From Spirosoma profusum (GTDB taxonomy: Bacteria; Bacteroidota; Bacteroidia; Cytophagales; Spirosomataceae), in assembly GCF_014699005.1 (NCBI RefSeq), contig NZ_JACWZY010000035.1, positions 1 through 64,000 on the forward strand: DNA of 64,000 nucleotides. The letters run 5' to 3'. A program made the position numbers and the translations under genes. The notes beneath the pieces were generated by a model. It was not told the DNA's origin. It did no database searches and saw nothing but the letters and a program-made list of their open reading frames with translations. Below are positions 44,399 through 53,871 of this stretch, one piece after another. Every line of letters begins with the position of its first letter. Positions within the stretch are counted from its first letter, which is position 1.

Positions 44399-45343
44399 AT
44401 GACCAAACCGATTTCCCCCAAAGCCAATCCCGCAAAACATCATCCAACCGCCATTCCTGAGGCGCCCCCTCAAGACGATATTTACGCCCGTGTCACTGCC
44501 AAGATCCTGGCCGACTTGGAAAACGGTGATCTGACCTGGCGCAAGCCGTGGAATTCCGATCATCTGGCCGGTCAGGTCATGCGCCCGCTGCGCTGGAATG
44601 ACATTCCTTATACCGGCATCAACACGCTTATTTTGTGGAATACGGCCAGTGAAAAAGGCTTTACGTCACCGTATTGGATGACCTTCAAACAGGCCACCGA
44701 TATGAAAGCCAACGTCTGCAAAGGCGAAAAAGGCACCCAGATTGTCTATGCCGACAAATTCACTAAGGAAGAGGAAGACGTCAATGGTGAGCGCAAATCC
44801 AGCCAAATACCCTTTCTCAAATCCTACACCGTCTTCAATGCCGCGCAAATTGATCGACTGCCTGATGCCTTCTACAAAATACCCGAACCGGTCGTTATCC
44901 ATCAACAGGAGCGTCATCCGAAGCTCGAACACTACTTTGCTCAGACGAAAGCCGATATTTATACCGGCTCCAAAGCGTGTTACACGCAAAGCACCGACCG
45001 GATTCAAATGCCGCCGTTTGAAAGTTTTGAAACGGCTATGCGCTACTACGCGGTGTTGGCTCATGAAGTGACGCACTGGACGAGACACCCGCTGCGCTTG
45101 AACCGGGACTTCGGACGGAAACAGTACGGCGATGAAGGCTATGCTAAGGAAGAATTGGTAGCCGAACTGGGAGCCTGCTTTCTGGCGGCCGATTTAGGCT
45201 TTGAACCCATGCCTGAAGAACACCACGCAGCCTATATCCAGTCGTGGCTCCAAGGGTTGCAGGATGACAAACGCCTAATTTTCACAGCCGCATCCCACGC
45301 GCAAAAAGCCGTCGAATACATCCACACCTTACAACATTCTTGA
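44399..45343 (+). CDS. ArdC-like antirestriction protein with zincin domain
   Basis: The 314-residue protein has an N-terminal ArdC ssDNA-binding domain (about 20-145: DIYARVTAKILADLENGDLTWRKPW ... WNDIPYTGINTLILW ... MKANVCKGEKGTQIVY). Its C-terminal zinc metallopeptidase-like domain has the HExxH-type site LAHEVTHWTRH. ArdC-type proteins protect incoming single-stranded DNA from restriction during transfer. It fits the conjugation block and reads in the same direction as radC. Confidence 0.9.
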   Translation: MTKPISPKANPAKHHPTAIPEAPPQDDIYARVTAKILADLENGDLTWRKPWNSDHLAGQVMRPLRWNDIPYTGINTLILWNTASEKGFTSPYWMTFKQATDMKANVCKGEKGTQIVYADKFTKEEEDVNGERKSSQIPFLKSYTVFNAAQIDRLPDAFYKIPEPVVIHQQERHPKLEHYFAQTKADIYTGSKACYTQSTDRIQMPPFESFETAMRYYAVLAHEVTHWTRHPLRLNRDFGRKQYGDEGYAKEELVAELGACFLAADLGFEPMPEEHHAAYIQSWLQGLQDDKRLIFTAASHAQKAVEYIHTLQHS

Positions 45344-45356
45344 GGAGGCCAACGAC

Positions 45357-45650
45357 ATGAGCGCATGGTTTGACCTATTGGTAGACGTTTGTGGCATCAT
45401 GGCATCGACACCTTTCCTGGGTTGGTTGAGTGGTGATGGCAGCTTAGGTCAATCGCTGGTGACGACGCTTATCCCTCCTTTTGGTCTTCGCCCAAAAGTC
45501 TCGTACCGACTTCGGCCAAAAATAGACACTCCGCCGATGGCTGCGCATCGATTTTTGGCCTGCGGGGAGCTGTCCCCCTCGCTTGACCTCTTTCCGCTTC
45601 CATCATCAACCAAACAGAAAAGGAGATCTGATGATGACTACCCAAACTGA
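45357..45650 (+). CDS. Questionable small ORF in the putative oriT region
   Basis: ATG follows GAGGAGG by 8 bp and the first half (MSAWFDLLVDVCGIMASTPFLGWLSGDGSLGQSL) is plausible. The second half runs through strong inverted repeats (45514-45577) and reads like non-coding sequence. It may be a shorter real gene that has been disrupted, or a spurious frame. Low trust. Confidence 0.3.
   Translation: MSAWFDLLVDVCGIMASTPFLGWLSGDGSLGQSLVTTLIPPFGLRPKVSYRLRPKIDTPPMAAHRFLACGELSPSLDLFPLPSSTKQKRRSDDDYPN
45514..45577. other. Inverted-repeat cluster, candidate oriT
   Basis: GGCCAAAAAT (45514-45523) and its complement (45551-45560), followed by GGGGA-GCTG-TCCCC (45564-45577), sit between the ardC operon and the relaxase gene. 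This is a usual location for an oriT. No nic site is proven. Confidence 0.45.
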
Positions 45651-45861
45651 AACCAACTCGAAAATGCCAACTCACACCATTTATGTCGTGGAGGCCAAAG
45701 AAGGAAATGCAAAGTCTGACTGGCATAAAGTCGGCGCTGCCTGGGAACACGGCGATGGCGAAGGCATGAGTTTAGCCATCAATACGCTGGGAATCGCTTA
45801 TCTAAAGTCTAACGGATCCGATACTACTTTATCGGTCCGTCGCAACAAATCACCAGAATAA
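45631..45861 (+). CDS. Small hypothetical element protein
   Basis: The 76-residue protein (MMTTQTETNSKMPTHTIYVVEAKEGNAKSDWHKVGAAWEHGDGEG...) has a strong AGGAGA Shine-Dalgarno 5 bp upstream. Its pattern, I-Y-V-V-E ... W-x-K-V-G-A-A-W-x-H-x-D-G-x-G, resembles small DUF736-type plasmid proteins. A strong terminator follows. Function unknown. Confidence 0.7.
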   Translation: MMTTQTETNSKMPTHTIYVVEAKEGNAKSDWHKVGAAWEHGDGEGMSLAINTLGIAYLKSNGSDTTLSVRRNKSPE

Positions 45862-45868
45862 TCAAGCC

Positions 45869-45902
45869 AGCCGGGTGGAACGCTCTCCACCCGGCTTTTT
45901 TA
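45869..45902 (+). terminator. Intrinsic terminator
   Basis: Perfect 11-bp arms AGCCGGGTGGA and TCCACCCGGCT with a 6-nt loop are followed by six T. It ends the transfer operon read from 42561 and faces the convergent gene at 45900-46295. Confidence 0.9.
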
Positions 45903-46295
45903 TTCCTCTTTCTTTTCCACCATGATTTCCACCACAATGGTATCCGCTTTGTCTTCGTCCAACACGTAGCGCGGGTCCATCGCGACAATCAGGCGGGGTA
46001 TATGCTCCAGTAAAGCCATAAACAAGGTTTCAAGACTGTATCCCAACAGGAAGATGCTGTGTGAGGTGAAATGCAGCCTGATTACGTTTTTTTCGCTGTT
46101 TGGCTCAAATTCACCGGCCAGCAGATAGGCGTAATTGAGAAAGAAACGCCGACCATCCGGCCAACCCAGACACAGATTGCGAGGATACCCGGTGGCGGAA
46201 TAAACTTCCGCTTCACCGGCAGTTGAGCTGTCGTCGGGGCGGGTTGGATGGCCGTCCCGCATCTGGTCGAAACGCAGTTTAAAGCCCTGGTTCAT
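45900..46295 (-). CDS. Hypothetical protein coupled to the relaxase gene
   Basis: The 131-residue soluble protein (LRFDQMRDGHPTRPDD ... RRFFLNYAYLLAGEFEPNSEKNVIRLHFTSHSIFLLGYSLETLFMALLEHIPRLIVAMD) overlaps the relaxase gene by 17 bp, suggesting translational coupling. No family was recognised. It is probably an accessory of mobilization. Confidence 0.7.
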   Translation of the reverse strand: MNQGFKLRFDQMRDGHPTRPDDSSTAGEAEVYSATGYPRNLCLGWPDGRRFFLNYAYLLAGEFEPNSEKNVIRLHFTSHSIFLLGYSLETLFMALLEHIPRLIVAMDPRYVLDEDKADTIVVEIMVEKKEE

Positions 46296-49035
46296 AATCG
46301 CGATCTTTAGCTTTGGCTGGCGCTGGTTTTTGAACGTCCTTTACGGGTGCTTTCTGCTTGGGATTTTGGCGGACCCCGTCTCGGATGTGCTGCTGAACAT
46401 ACTCCTGAGGCCGGTTTTTCCGCCGGACCAATTCCAACGCCGATTGGCGATCTCCCAGGCGAGCGGCATAGTCCAAAAGCTGCTCTTTATCATCGGTATA
46501 GATATGAACCCCGTTGCGGCCCCGCGAGACCGACACGTAAAACTGTTTGGCATCGGTCCCGGCAAACGTGCCTGACGGTTGCGAGATGAACACTTCGTCA
46601 ACGGTCTTGCCTTGCGAAGCGTGGGACGTAATGCAATACGCATGGGTTAGGTGTCTGAAATCGGTGGGCAAAGTGTAATGCGCTTTGCTGATGCTGTTGC
46701 GCAACACGATCTCTCCGCTCTTACGGACGGACTCTACTTCCAGCAATTGGCCGTTATGAAGCCGGTTTTTTCCTTCATCAAACCCGTTGCGGGTAATCCG
46801 CACCTGATCGCCACGTGCTAAGGTGATCCGGCTTTTTTGGTACAGCTCATAATCTCCGCTTTTATCCATTGGCAAGAGTTGCGTATGCTTCAAGTCGTTG
46901 CGGATCAAAACGCCTTTGTCCGAGCTACGGGCAACTTCCCAGACACTCCCGCGTTTAAAGCCCGGTCGATTTTGATTGAACTGAATCACCTGACCTTCCT
47001 TCAGATTGCGCCAATCCCCTTTTTGTGCCTGGGTCATATTCAGATTAGACAACCGAGTGGTTTCGAATTCTTTCTTGCCAAGCAGCCCGCTTGCTTTCAT
47101 TTTTTCGCGCAGCGCTTTGGTGACTTCCTCACTTTGCTGGTGCGTCGGCGAAACGACCAGGGCAGACTTTCCCTGCCGAATAGCGGCTACGTAATCGTTG
47201 ACGAGCGCGTCATTCGGTTTCATCGGATCGATGGCCTGAATAGCACCCATCTGATCCAACGTTTGGAAGGCTTTGCCAACATCACCCTTGGATAAATCGT
47301 CCACCGCCGAGCGGTACTGCTCGTTGCGTTGCCGGTAAATTTTACTGACCTCGGCTGTTTTGATGTTACCAACGGTATTGAGTATGCGTAAGGCATCGCC
47401 CCGCACGACACTGGCGTGCTGGCGGGTATCCCCACCCAAAATCAGTCGGGTGTTTTTCTCGTTTGCCAACTCAAGCAGTGCTTTCATATCGTGGGTGCCG
47501 AGTAAACCGGCCTCATCGACCCACAACACCTGACCGGTCAACTCGTTTTGAAGCTGTTGATCAGCCAAAAGTTTGGCGACGGTTTCCGCTTGCTCAAAAC
47601 CTTCCTGGCGTAACACGTTGCGGGAGGCTTCCGACGTGGGCGCCACGACGGTAACTTTCTTGCCTGCCTTTTCGATCCAATCGACTGCTTCGCGCATCAG
47701 CGTTGTTTTACCTGACCCGGCGGCCCCTCGGATGATCGATACCTGATGGGGCGTGGTCAGCACATGACGGACCGCTTCGGCTTGCTGACCATCGAGTTTC
47801 AACTCCGGTGGGGTAACGTATATGGGTTTGAATTTGCCTTGTCCTTGGCGGGCCAGCTTCACCATTTGCAGTTCTTCATGCAGCACCTGCCGCGTGGTGG
47901 ACATGGTCCGGCCTCGGTCCTGCACATGGATCAGTCGCTGATCAGCCTTAAAGCGTTCGGTGGTTTCATCCAGTGTCACCGACTGATGACCGATACTGTG
48001 CCGATAGGCGGCTTCCAACAAACGACGGTCTTGCAACACTGAGGCCCGCTCAAAGCCATGCAATAATGCATGATCGACACAGTGCTCGGGTAACAGTTCG
48101 CTGCGCTCTTTTTCCGGCGCAAAGCGTACCAGCCGTTTGCCTTCGCCTTTTTCACCGGGACCCAGTTCATCGACTTGTCGTCGCCAGTCGGCTTTCAGTT
48201 CGGCCATCGAATTGCCTTTCTGCTTTTTGGCGCGGGTACGAGCCCCCAGTTCACCCAACTCTTGGGGATTTGTAATTCCTTTTTCTTTTGCCACGCGCCC
48301 GATTTCGTCGGTGCGTTTGGAAAACAGATCGATAACCCGCTGCGGCACGCCTTCGACTTCAAAGGATTTATCGGTCCGGCGGATCTGATAGCCCATATCC
48401 ATCAGCCGATCCGATAGCCGTTTGTGAAACCGGGCCTGGTAATACGGCATATCCCGTTTAATATCCCGAAACTGTCCGGCCTTGACCTGCTGCTCAGTTT
48501 CGTCCCACGTGGCATTGAACACAAAGCAGTGGGAATGTAGGTGCGGATCGGGGAGGTGACCGTCTACGGGTCTGGCCGTTTGGTGGGTGAAATCAGCCCA
48601 TAGTAACTCGCCCGTTTCGCGCTCCTCACAAACGCCGTCCTTGCGCACCCGCGTTTTGGCATCCCGCTCGATATCCTGCATGGTCTGCTGAACGACCTCT
48701 TGAAACGCCGTTAGAATATGGTCGTCTTTACCCAGCCCATGCAGGATCGAAACGGATTTAGGACAGTGGAAATTAAGGTCGTAGCCGACGGTCCGGTCGT
48801 CCTTGTTTCGGGGCGTCAGTGGCTGGCCGGTTGTCGGATTTTTGTTGTCGCAAAGCGCAAAAAAATTCTCTTTTGTAACGCTGCCGGTAATGTCTATACG
48901 TTGGGCAAGTTTTCCTTGTAATTGCCCACTCAATTCCTGATCTTGTCCAGACAAATAATAATCGGTCTTCACCAATGATTGTGAAAAATATGATTTGGCG
49001 TGAGCGGCCGAACTGCTTTGAATCATGCGGATCAT
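46279..49035 (-). CDS. MobF-type relaxase/helicase (TrwC/TraI-like)
   Basis: The 918-residue protein has a TrwC relaxase domain (about 1-300) with candidate catalytic Tyr in KTDYYLSG (26/27), the motif NFHCPKSVSILHGLG and the three-His metal site DPHLHSHC (165, 167, 169). A helicase domain follows, with Walker A GAAGSGKTTLM (about 437) and RecD-like motifs to the UvrD_C-like end (LTHAYCITSHASQGKTVDEVFI). It nicks oriT, binds the 5' end and unwinds the strand for transfer. The C-terminal tail PAKAKDRDYEPGL resembles that of the 17176 protein. Confidence 0.95.
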   Translation of the reverse strand: MIRMIQSSSAAHAKSYFSQSLVKTDYYLSGQDQELSGQLQGKLAQRIDITGSVTKENFFALCDNKNPTTGQPLTPRNKDDRTVGYDLNFHCPKSVSILHGLGKDDHILTAFQEVVQQTMQDIERDAKTRVRKDGVCEERETGELLWADFTHQTARPVDGHLPDPHLHSHCFVFNATWDETEQQVKAGQFRDIKRDMPYYQARFHKRLSDRLMDMGYQIRRTDKSFEVEGVPQRVIDLFSKRTDEIGRVAKEKGITNPQELGELGARTRAKKQKGNSMAELKADWRRQVDELGPGEKGEGKRLVRFAPEKERSELLPEHCVDHALLHGFERASVLQDRRLLEAAYRHSIGHQSVTLDETTERFKADQRLIHVQDRGRTMSTTRQVLHEELQMVKLARQGQGKFKPIYVTPPELKLDGQQAEAVRHVLTTPHQVSIIRGAAGSGKTTLMREAVDWIEKAGKKVTVVAPTSEASRNVLRQEGFEQAETVAKLLADQQLQNELTGQVLWVDEAGLLGTHDMKALLELANEKNTRLILGGDTRQHASVVRGDALRILNTVGNIKTAEVSKIYRQRNEQYRSAVDDLSKGDVGKAFQTLDQMGAIQAIDPMKPNDALVNDYVAAIRQGKSALVVSPTHQQSEEVTKALREKMKASGLLGKKEFETTRLSNLNMTQAQKGDWRNLKEGQVIQFNQNRPGFKRGSVWEVARSSDKGVLIRNDLKHTQLLPMDKSGDYELYQKSRITLARGDQVRITRNGFDEGKNRLHNGQLLEVESVRKSGEIVLRNSISKAHYTLPTDFRHLTHAYCITSHASQGKTVDEVFISQPSGTFAGTDAKQFYVSVSRGRNGVHIYTDDKEQLLDYAARLGDRQSALELVRRKNRPQEYVQQHIRDGVRQNPKQKAPVKDVQKPAPAKAKDRDYEPGL

Positions 49036-49196
49036 GAGTAGAAGGATACATTAATTGGATCACACACCGATTGACTTTGACGTCACGTTCATCAGGAATA
49101 AAGTGGGTGAACACTGCTCAAAGCTGTGCTCAGGGAGGAGGCTGATTTGGTTAAACGTTTTGCATCAGACCTCTTCCCTAAGCCCTGCTTAGGAGG

Positions 49197-49985
49197 CTAC
49201 ATCGCGACTACGGTTTCTTCGTTTTCCACAAAGGTTTCAGCGAGTTGTCGCCGGGTTTCCGGGTCAGCCGGACGACGACCATAGAAATTGAAGCCCCGCG
49301 TTTCGCTCGGATCACGACCATCCACGAACGCTTTGACTAACTCTTCGTTGCAGATTATTTCATCGATTTTGTCCATGACGAAATTGTCGCCCTGATGGTA
49401 AGCCGCTTGATAGCTGATTGAGTAGACAAGGCTGCATACAATCAGTAAAATGCCTAGTTTCTGCCCCAGTATGCATAACCCAATGCCGATAAAAAAGAAA
49501 AGGGCGGGTTCTAAAAGTGTCTCGATCGTACGGATGTTAACGGGCTTACCGTTTAATTGCGTCATTAGAAATCGAGGGTGAATATAACCAGCCGAAAGGC
49601 TGTAACGAGCAAAGTCAAACACGCCTGGTTCCCGTTTAATCTCATCATGCCTTTTGAGACACATCACCAGATAGAACCCCAGATACACATACCAGCTTAA
49701 GTTATGCCAGAGAATATTCGACATGCTAAATTCAAAACTGTAATACGGGTTAATATGTGAATACACGTAGGCGAGGAAAGCTCCAAAAAAGGGTAACCAA
49801 GCTGTAAAGAGTAAGACACTAATTGCCGAGTATAGGGAAAAATATCTCTGGCCAAAGGACTTTCTGATAAACACCTCAAGCAGTAATCGAGGACCAGAAC
49901 TGAATGCAAAAATGAGATTGAACCAGAATTCTTTGAAGGCGTTTCGCCGTCTGATCACCGTGCGGTAATACATGTTCTTTTTCAT
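49197..49985 (-). CDS. Polytopic membrane protein of the mobilization block
   Basis: The 262-residue protein has about four to five membrane helices, for example YFSLYSAISVLLFTAWLPFFGAFLAYVYS and LFFFIGIGLCILGQKLGILLIVCSLVYSI. It ends in a soluble tail. It lies between the coupling-protein gene and the relaxase gene on the same strand. It may anchor the coupling complex in the membrane, since the coupling ATPase itself seems to lack N-terminal membrane helices. That role is inferred. Confidence 0.7.
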   Translation of the reverse strand: MKKNMYYRTVIRRRNAFKEFWFNLIFAFSSGPRLLLEVFIRKSFGQRYFSLYSAISVLLFTAWLPFFGAFLAYVYSHINPYYSFEFSMSNILWHNLSWYVYLGFYLVMCLKRHDEIKREPGVFDFARYSLSAGYIHPRFLMTQLNGKPVNIRTIETLLEPALFFFIGIGLCILGQKLGILLIVCSLVYSISYQAAYHQGDNFVMDKIDEIICNEELVKAFVDGRDPSETRGFNFYGRRPADPETRRQLAETFVENEETVVAM

Positions 49986-50019
49986 GGGTAAAATAAAATT
50001 AAAGTGAAAACTAGGTTAT

Positions 50020-51522
50020 TTAAAGCTGATAATTCTGATTGAAGGTTAGCTTAAGATGATTGAAGCCATTGGCGAAAACTTCCCCTTGGCGGTGAAGATA
50101 TCCATCGACCAACAGGTTATTTTTCGGCCCCCCGCTACGAAGTCGAGCAAACTCTTCGACTCTAACCAATCGTTCTAATTTTAATGAGCGGCCGCGCGTT
50201 TGCGAGAAATTCTGGGCAACAGTGACACTTTCAGTAGCATCTTCGAAGAAAGCGTCTCCGATGAGTTTGCTACACATCTCATTGGTCAATTCATCGCTAT
50301 TGCTATGGAATAGCTTCGTGCCGAAATTGCCTAATAAGCTACGAACCCGGTACTCAGCCTTTTGCCCACCCATCACTGAATAATAATTAGATACTGACTG
50401 GGTTACGAATACCGTGGCAATACGACTGCTACGTGCCGTCGTTAAAAACAGGGCATCGCTTTCCGTGAGGAGGTTCTGTGCCTCGTCCACAAAGAGAAAG
50501 CACGGTCTGGACTTCATTTGTACATCCCTTTGCTCCCAAGCCCTGGTAAACAAGAATTTGCATACCATCTGGCAATCGCGCCCCGCTTTGTGATACCGCT
50601 TTGTGGGTAAGTTGATAACGACTATTTTTCCTTCATAGCAGTCTTCCGGTGTTACAGTAGAAGGATAACGACAGAACAAGGAGTAAAATGGCTCACGCAA
50701 TAAACGATACAAAAAACCTGAACAATTTATCTGTACGATACTTCGGGTCTTTTCCGCTAATGGAATAAATTCATCCACAAAATACCTATCCACAAATTTT
50801 AAGATGCGAGCGTCTGGTATGGCTTCAACTATTGCCATTTCGTAAACTAAATCATCTTCAAAGCGAGTTTGATCTTGTGGACTCAGAGTAGATAACCATT
50901 CGGCGATTTTCGCGTTTACATTGACCCGAGCGGCCATAAATGCACGGTTAAAAGCTTTCGCTGGATCCTCTGGGTCCCATGATTCATTTGCTTTGGGAAT
51001 TGATTGTACAATTTCGTGTATGCCTTGGATGGATATTCTGTTGTAAGCAAGTTTGACTAAATCAATTGTATTTGTCAGCAGAAGTGCCAACTGCTCTCGC
51101 CAGAAACTATCATCGCTTCTACCTGAATCTTGTGCCTGACCCGCTTGTATCACTTCATTCAATACTTCAACAATGTTATCGGTCGCGGCCAGCTCGCTTG
51201 TACCATGTCCAGATGCATGGTCAATGATATTGAACGAGTGTTTGCATTTTGGCTCAATAACGATTAAATCGTTCTCCCGCCCGGTCATTTGGCAGTAGGA
51301 ACGCCAGATATCCACTTCATCTGGCTTTACAGTCAATACTAATCCCCCCATGCCGGCTTGCAAGAATTTTAAAGCGACGAGCCGACAACTAGCACTTGAC
51401 TTCCCACTGCCCGTAGAGCCAAAAATTTGCAGCCCCGAACAAGCATTTCTCAGGGTCCAAAAGTCTTTACCGCTTGAGGAGGAAAATTCAATTAGAGGCG
51501 TTTCTAAATCAAACTGTTCCAT
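50020..51522 (-). CDS. VirD4/TraD-like coupling ATPase
   Basis: The protein is 500 residues from Met 51522; a longer in-frame start at 51549 or 51615 is possible. Walker A GSTGSGKSS lies near residue 38. Further marks are LVLTVKPDEVDIWRSYC, Walker B CFLFVDEAQNLL, and LTTARSSRIATVFVTQSVSNYY. These are typical of TraG/TraD-type DNA-translocating ATPases that link the relaxosome to a secretion channel. No N-terminal membrane helices are seen. The element has no channel genes, so it would borrow one from another element. Confidence 0.85.
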   Translation of the reverse strand: MEQFDLETPLIEFSSSSGKDFWTLRNACSGLQIFGSTGSGKSSASCRLVALKFLQAGMGGLVLTVKPDEVDIWRSYCQMTGRENDLIVIEPKCKHSFNIIDHASGHGTSELAATDNIVEVLNEVIQAGQAQDSGRSDDSFWREQLALLLTNTIDLVKLAYNRISIQGIHEIVQSIPKANESWDPEDPAKAFNRAFMAARVNVNAKIAEWLSTLSPQDQTRFEDDLVYEMAIVEAIPDARILKFVDRYFVDEFIPLAEKTRSIVQINCSGFLYRLLREPFYSLFCRYPSTVTPEDCYEGKIVVINLPTKRYHKAGRDCQMVCKFLFTRAWEQRDVQMKSRPCFLFVDEAQNLLTESDALFLTTARSSRIATVFVTQSVSNYYSVMGGQKAEYRVRSLLGNFGTKLFHSNSDELTNEMCSKLIGDAFFEDATESVTVAQNFSQTRGRSLKLERLVRVEEFARLRSGGPKNNLLVDGYLHRQGEVFANGFNHLKLTFNQNYQL

Positions 51523-51760
51523 AATGTGATTTTTTAAGGATGTCACCATGAGAAAGACGATTTTAGAGATACGGACAAGTTGGTCACCTGCCCGTATCTT
51601 TGAAATCATTGACAATACAATGCCAGGGCCGAAAATTTGGATTTTCGGTCAGATGCGATTCATTAGACCCGGCCACGCCGGTCATCTCAGCAATAAAGAG
51701 TTACAGGAAAGCCATTTGATGAAATGGACAAGGTACCGCTGTCCGTTTCAAATGGATTGT

Positions 51761-51934
51761 TTATTGATGGTGGTCGTCCGAACCGTATTGTTTATACGTT
51801 CCCCAACCATAAGGCTTAACGAAATCCCGATCTTTGGGATCGATCAGCATTTCTTTTCCATCCTTGACAATGATGTCAGGATCGCGGCCAGATGGCTTCC
51901 AGCCATCCTGACGCATTTTTTCTTCTGCACTCAT
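51761..51934 (-). CDS. Small hypothetical protein
   Basis: The 57-residue protein from Met 51934 (MSAEEKMRQDGWKPSGRDPDIIVKDGKEMLIDPKDRDFVKPYGWGTYKQYG) is short, hydrophilic and coherent. It is upstream of the coupling-protein gene on the same strand. The upstream in-frame extension to 51997 is less likely. No family recognised. Confidence 0.55.
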   Translation of the reverse strand: MSAEEKMRQDGWKPSGRDPDIIVKDGKEMLIDPKDRDFVKPYGWGTYKQYGSDDHHQ

Positions 51935-51997
51935 GACTTTGTAGTTAAAATAAAATTGGAAAATTCGGAATTTGACGGGTTCTGACTCCCGATCCAT

Positions 51998-52377
51998 TCG
52001 TGCACGAATGAATATCTTTAGCAGGTAATCTGCCTTGTGAGATATCTTATCTGATCAATTAATTACCGGCGTAGCGAGTCACTGCCCAGGAATGTATAAT
52101 CCAGTGGCTTCGCTAGTTCTCAGTACTGGTTCCGTATCCAGTCGTATGCGAGTTGGTTTCGTACCTCGCTATTCGATGACTTGGGCTCCGTCTGGCAGAC
52201 CATGAGGATTGTGAATGTTTGCTATACTTTTCATGATTTATCATCGGCTTGTAATTGTTTACCAGAGCTTCTAGCGACCCAAGCTTGCCCCGTAGGAGGA
52301 CGATTGATCAGAATTAATTCACCACGATATTTCCAGCAGATAACTGGCCCCACAAGAATTTCCATGATTGTCAGCTT
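51998..52377. other. Gene-free interval
   Basis: 380 bp between the mobilization block and the GNAT gene. A plus-strand frame at 52181-52381 has no recognisable features. No repeat or terminator was seen. Confidence 0.45.
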
Positions 52378-53175
52378 TTAATCAGTCAAATAGTAGGCTC
52401 TTCTTTGACCGTCACGATATATCAAAGCAAAATCTACAATCCGTTTTTGGGCCTTAATAAGAGCCATAAATACTTTGCGGCTATTCATACGAATTTCAAC
52501 GGCTTTCGCAAAATGCATCTCTTTCAGAGTTTGGAAATCAACCGGAATTTCGATCGCGAATTTTGTATTCGTGCCCAGAGTAAAACTGTCACCTGAATAG
52601 ACAGAAACTATCACAAAATCTTCGCCAATATTTTCCTGAGAATAATTGCTGGAAACACCATCTATTCTTTGTACAGTATTCGGATGATGCAAGTCCCAGT
52701 CTACTAAAAATCTATCCGTTGAGATACCTTCATTAATACCATTTAGATTGTCCCCATAATAATTCGGAACATAATCTTCGATGTTCGCTCCTAGCTTTTT
52801 GATATATAAATTTGCATTGATTGATTCTAATGGATCAAACGTCCATTTTATAGTGCCAATACCTTGCTGTATACTTAAAGCCCGGTGTGCCTTCATAATT
52901 AAAAAGCCAATGTTACCAGACCTACTATTAGGCTTTACCCCGAGTGCATGTAGATAATGATTCGCATGGAGATTATCATTTAAGGCTGGGATCGTCTGGC
53001 TGAATCCCAAAAGTTGATCTTCATCATAACAGCCTAAAATTAATCCTCCTGTTTTGCTGGAAGCAAGCAGTATATGAGATGGTAAACATTCCCGGTCGGA
53101 AAAACCCCATATCTCTTTTTGCAAGCCTACAATTTCATTTAAAACATTTATTGATGTAATTTTAATAATTTCCAT
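52378..53175 (-). CDS. GNAT-superfamily N-acyltransferase-like protein (COG3375 type)
   Basis: The 265-residue protein has an N-terminal GNAT domain (EIVGLQKEIWGFSDRECLPSHILLASSKTGGLILGCYDEDQLLGFSQTIPA, then YLHALGVKPNSRSGNIGFLIMKAHRALSIQQGIGTIKWTFDPLESINANLYIKKLGA). It also has the C-terminal region seen in COG3375 proteins. It would transfer an acyl group from CoA; the substrate is unknown. It is 9 bp downstream of the 53185-53574 gene, forming an operon. Confidence 0.82.
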   Translation of the reverse strand: MEIIKITSINVLNEIVGLQKEIWGFSDRECLPSHILLASSKTGGLILGCYDEDQLLGFSQTIPALNDNLHANHYLHALGVKPNSRSGNIGFLIMKAHRALSIQQGIGTIKWTFDPLESINANLYIKKLGANIEDYVPNYYGDNLNGINEGISTDRFLVDWDLHHPNTVQRIDGVSSNYSQENIGEDFVIVSVYSGDSFTLGTNTKFAIEIPVDFQTLKEMHFAKAVEIRMNSRKVFMALIKAQKRIVDFALIYRDGQRRAYYLTD

Positions 53176-53184
53176 TTGGAATTG

Positions 53185-53574
53185 TTAGTTTAAGTTTCTC
53201 AAAAAATATTGTTTTAAAAGACTTAAAGGAAAGTGCTCTATTTTTATTAACGTGGGAACTATTTTCTGCAAATTATAAAGTTCCTCGTCAATTAAAACAC
53301 AGTAATTTCCAGCCATTTCAGCATCCACTATTAGCGCTTTTAAAGTTCCCAAATTTGAAAAGAATTGAATAATACTCATATATAACTCAGCATCAATTGA
53401 ACCATTGATCACCAAGTGTTGCCGGAGCCTAACCCCACAAACTAAACATTCTGATCGTACTATATTTGCGCACAATTTAATACTGACATTGTCCAGAAGA
53501 CTGATTCTATCAATAATTTCTTCAAGTCTCCCTAGAATGGCAATAGATTCAGTAAAATTCTTTTCGTTTTTCAT
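53185..53574 (-). CDS. Hypothetical protein, operon partner of the GNAT gene
   Basis: The 129-residue, mostly helical protein contains three Cys (SIKLCANIVRSECLVCGVRLRQ) that could bind a metal or form disulfides. No family was recognised. It is first in a two-gene operon with the GNAT-like gene. Confidence 0.6.
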   Translation of the reverse strand: MKNEKNFTESIAILGRLEEIIDRISLLDNVSIKLCANIVRSECLVCGVRLRQHLVINGSIDAELYMSIIQFFSNLGTLKALIVDAEMAGNYCVLIDEELYNLQKIVPTLIKIEHFPLSLLKQYFLRNLN

Positions 53575-53871
53575 GATAATAGTGATAAAAAATTCATTGA
53601 TGAGTTTCGATACTTTTATTACTTACTCTTGCAGGTAGTTTAAGTTTACTTTTTAACCTATCTTATTAAAAATTCACAATTAATTTTAAGACATTTATTG
53701 ATAATCTTGATAATATATAAAACCATCTCTAATTTAAATTAATATATTTCATAGCATTAATTACTAATTGCACTTTAAAGAATCATTTAGAAGTAAAGCA
53801 CTTTTTTGTTGACATGCTTATTACCCGCAATTATGCTTAATTCATGTTTGATATACAGATGGAGCTACAAA
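53575..53871. other. AT-rich intergenic region
   Basis: About 300 bp between divergent genes, strongly AT-rich. It probably contains both promoters. An in-frame extension of the next gene to 53806 exists but reads poorly. Confidence 0.4.

Noticed and set aside
47746..48275. Antisense frames within the relaxase gene
   Set aside because: The minus-strand relaxase is continuous with intact catalytic motifs.
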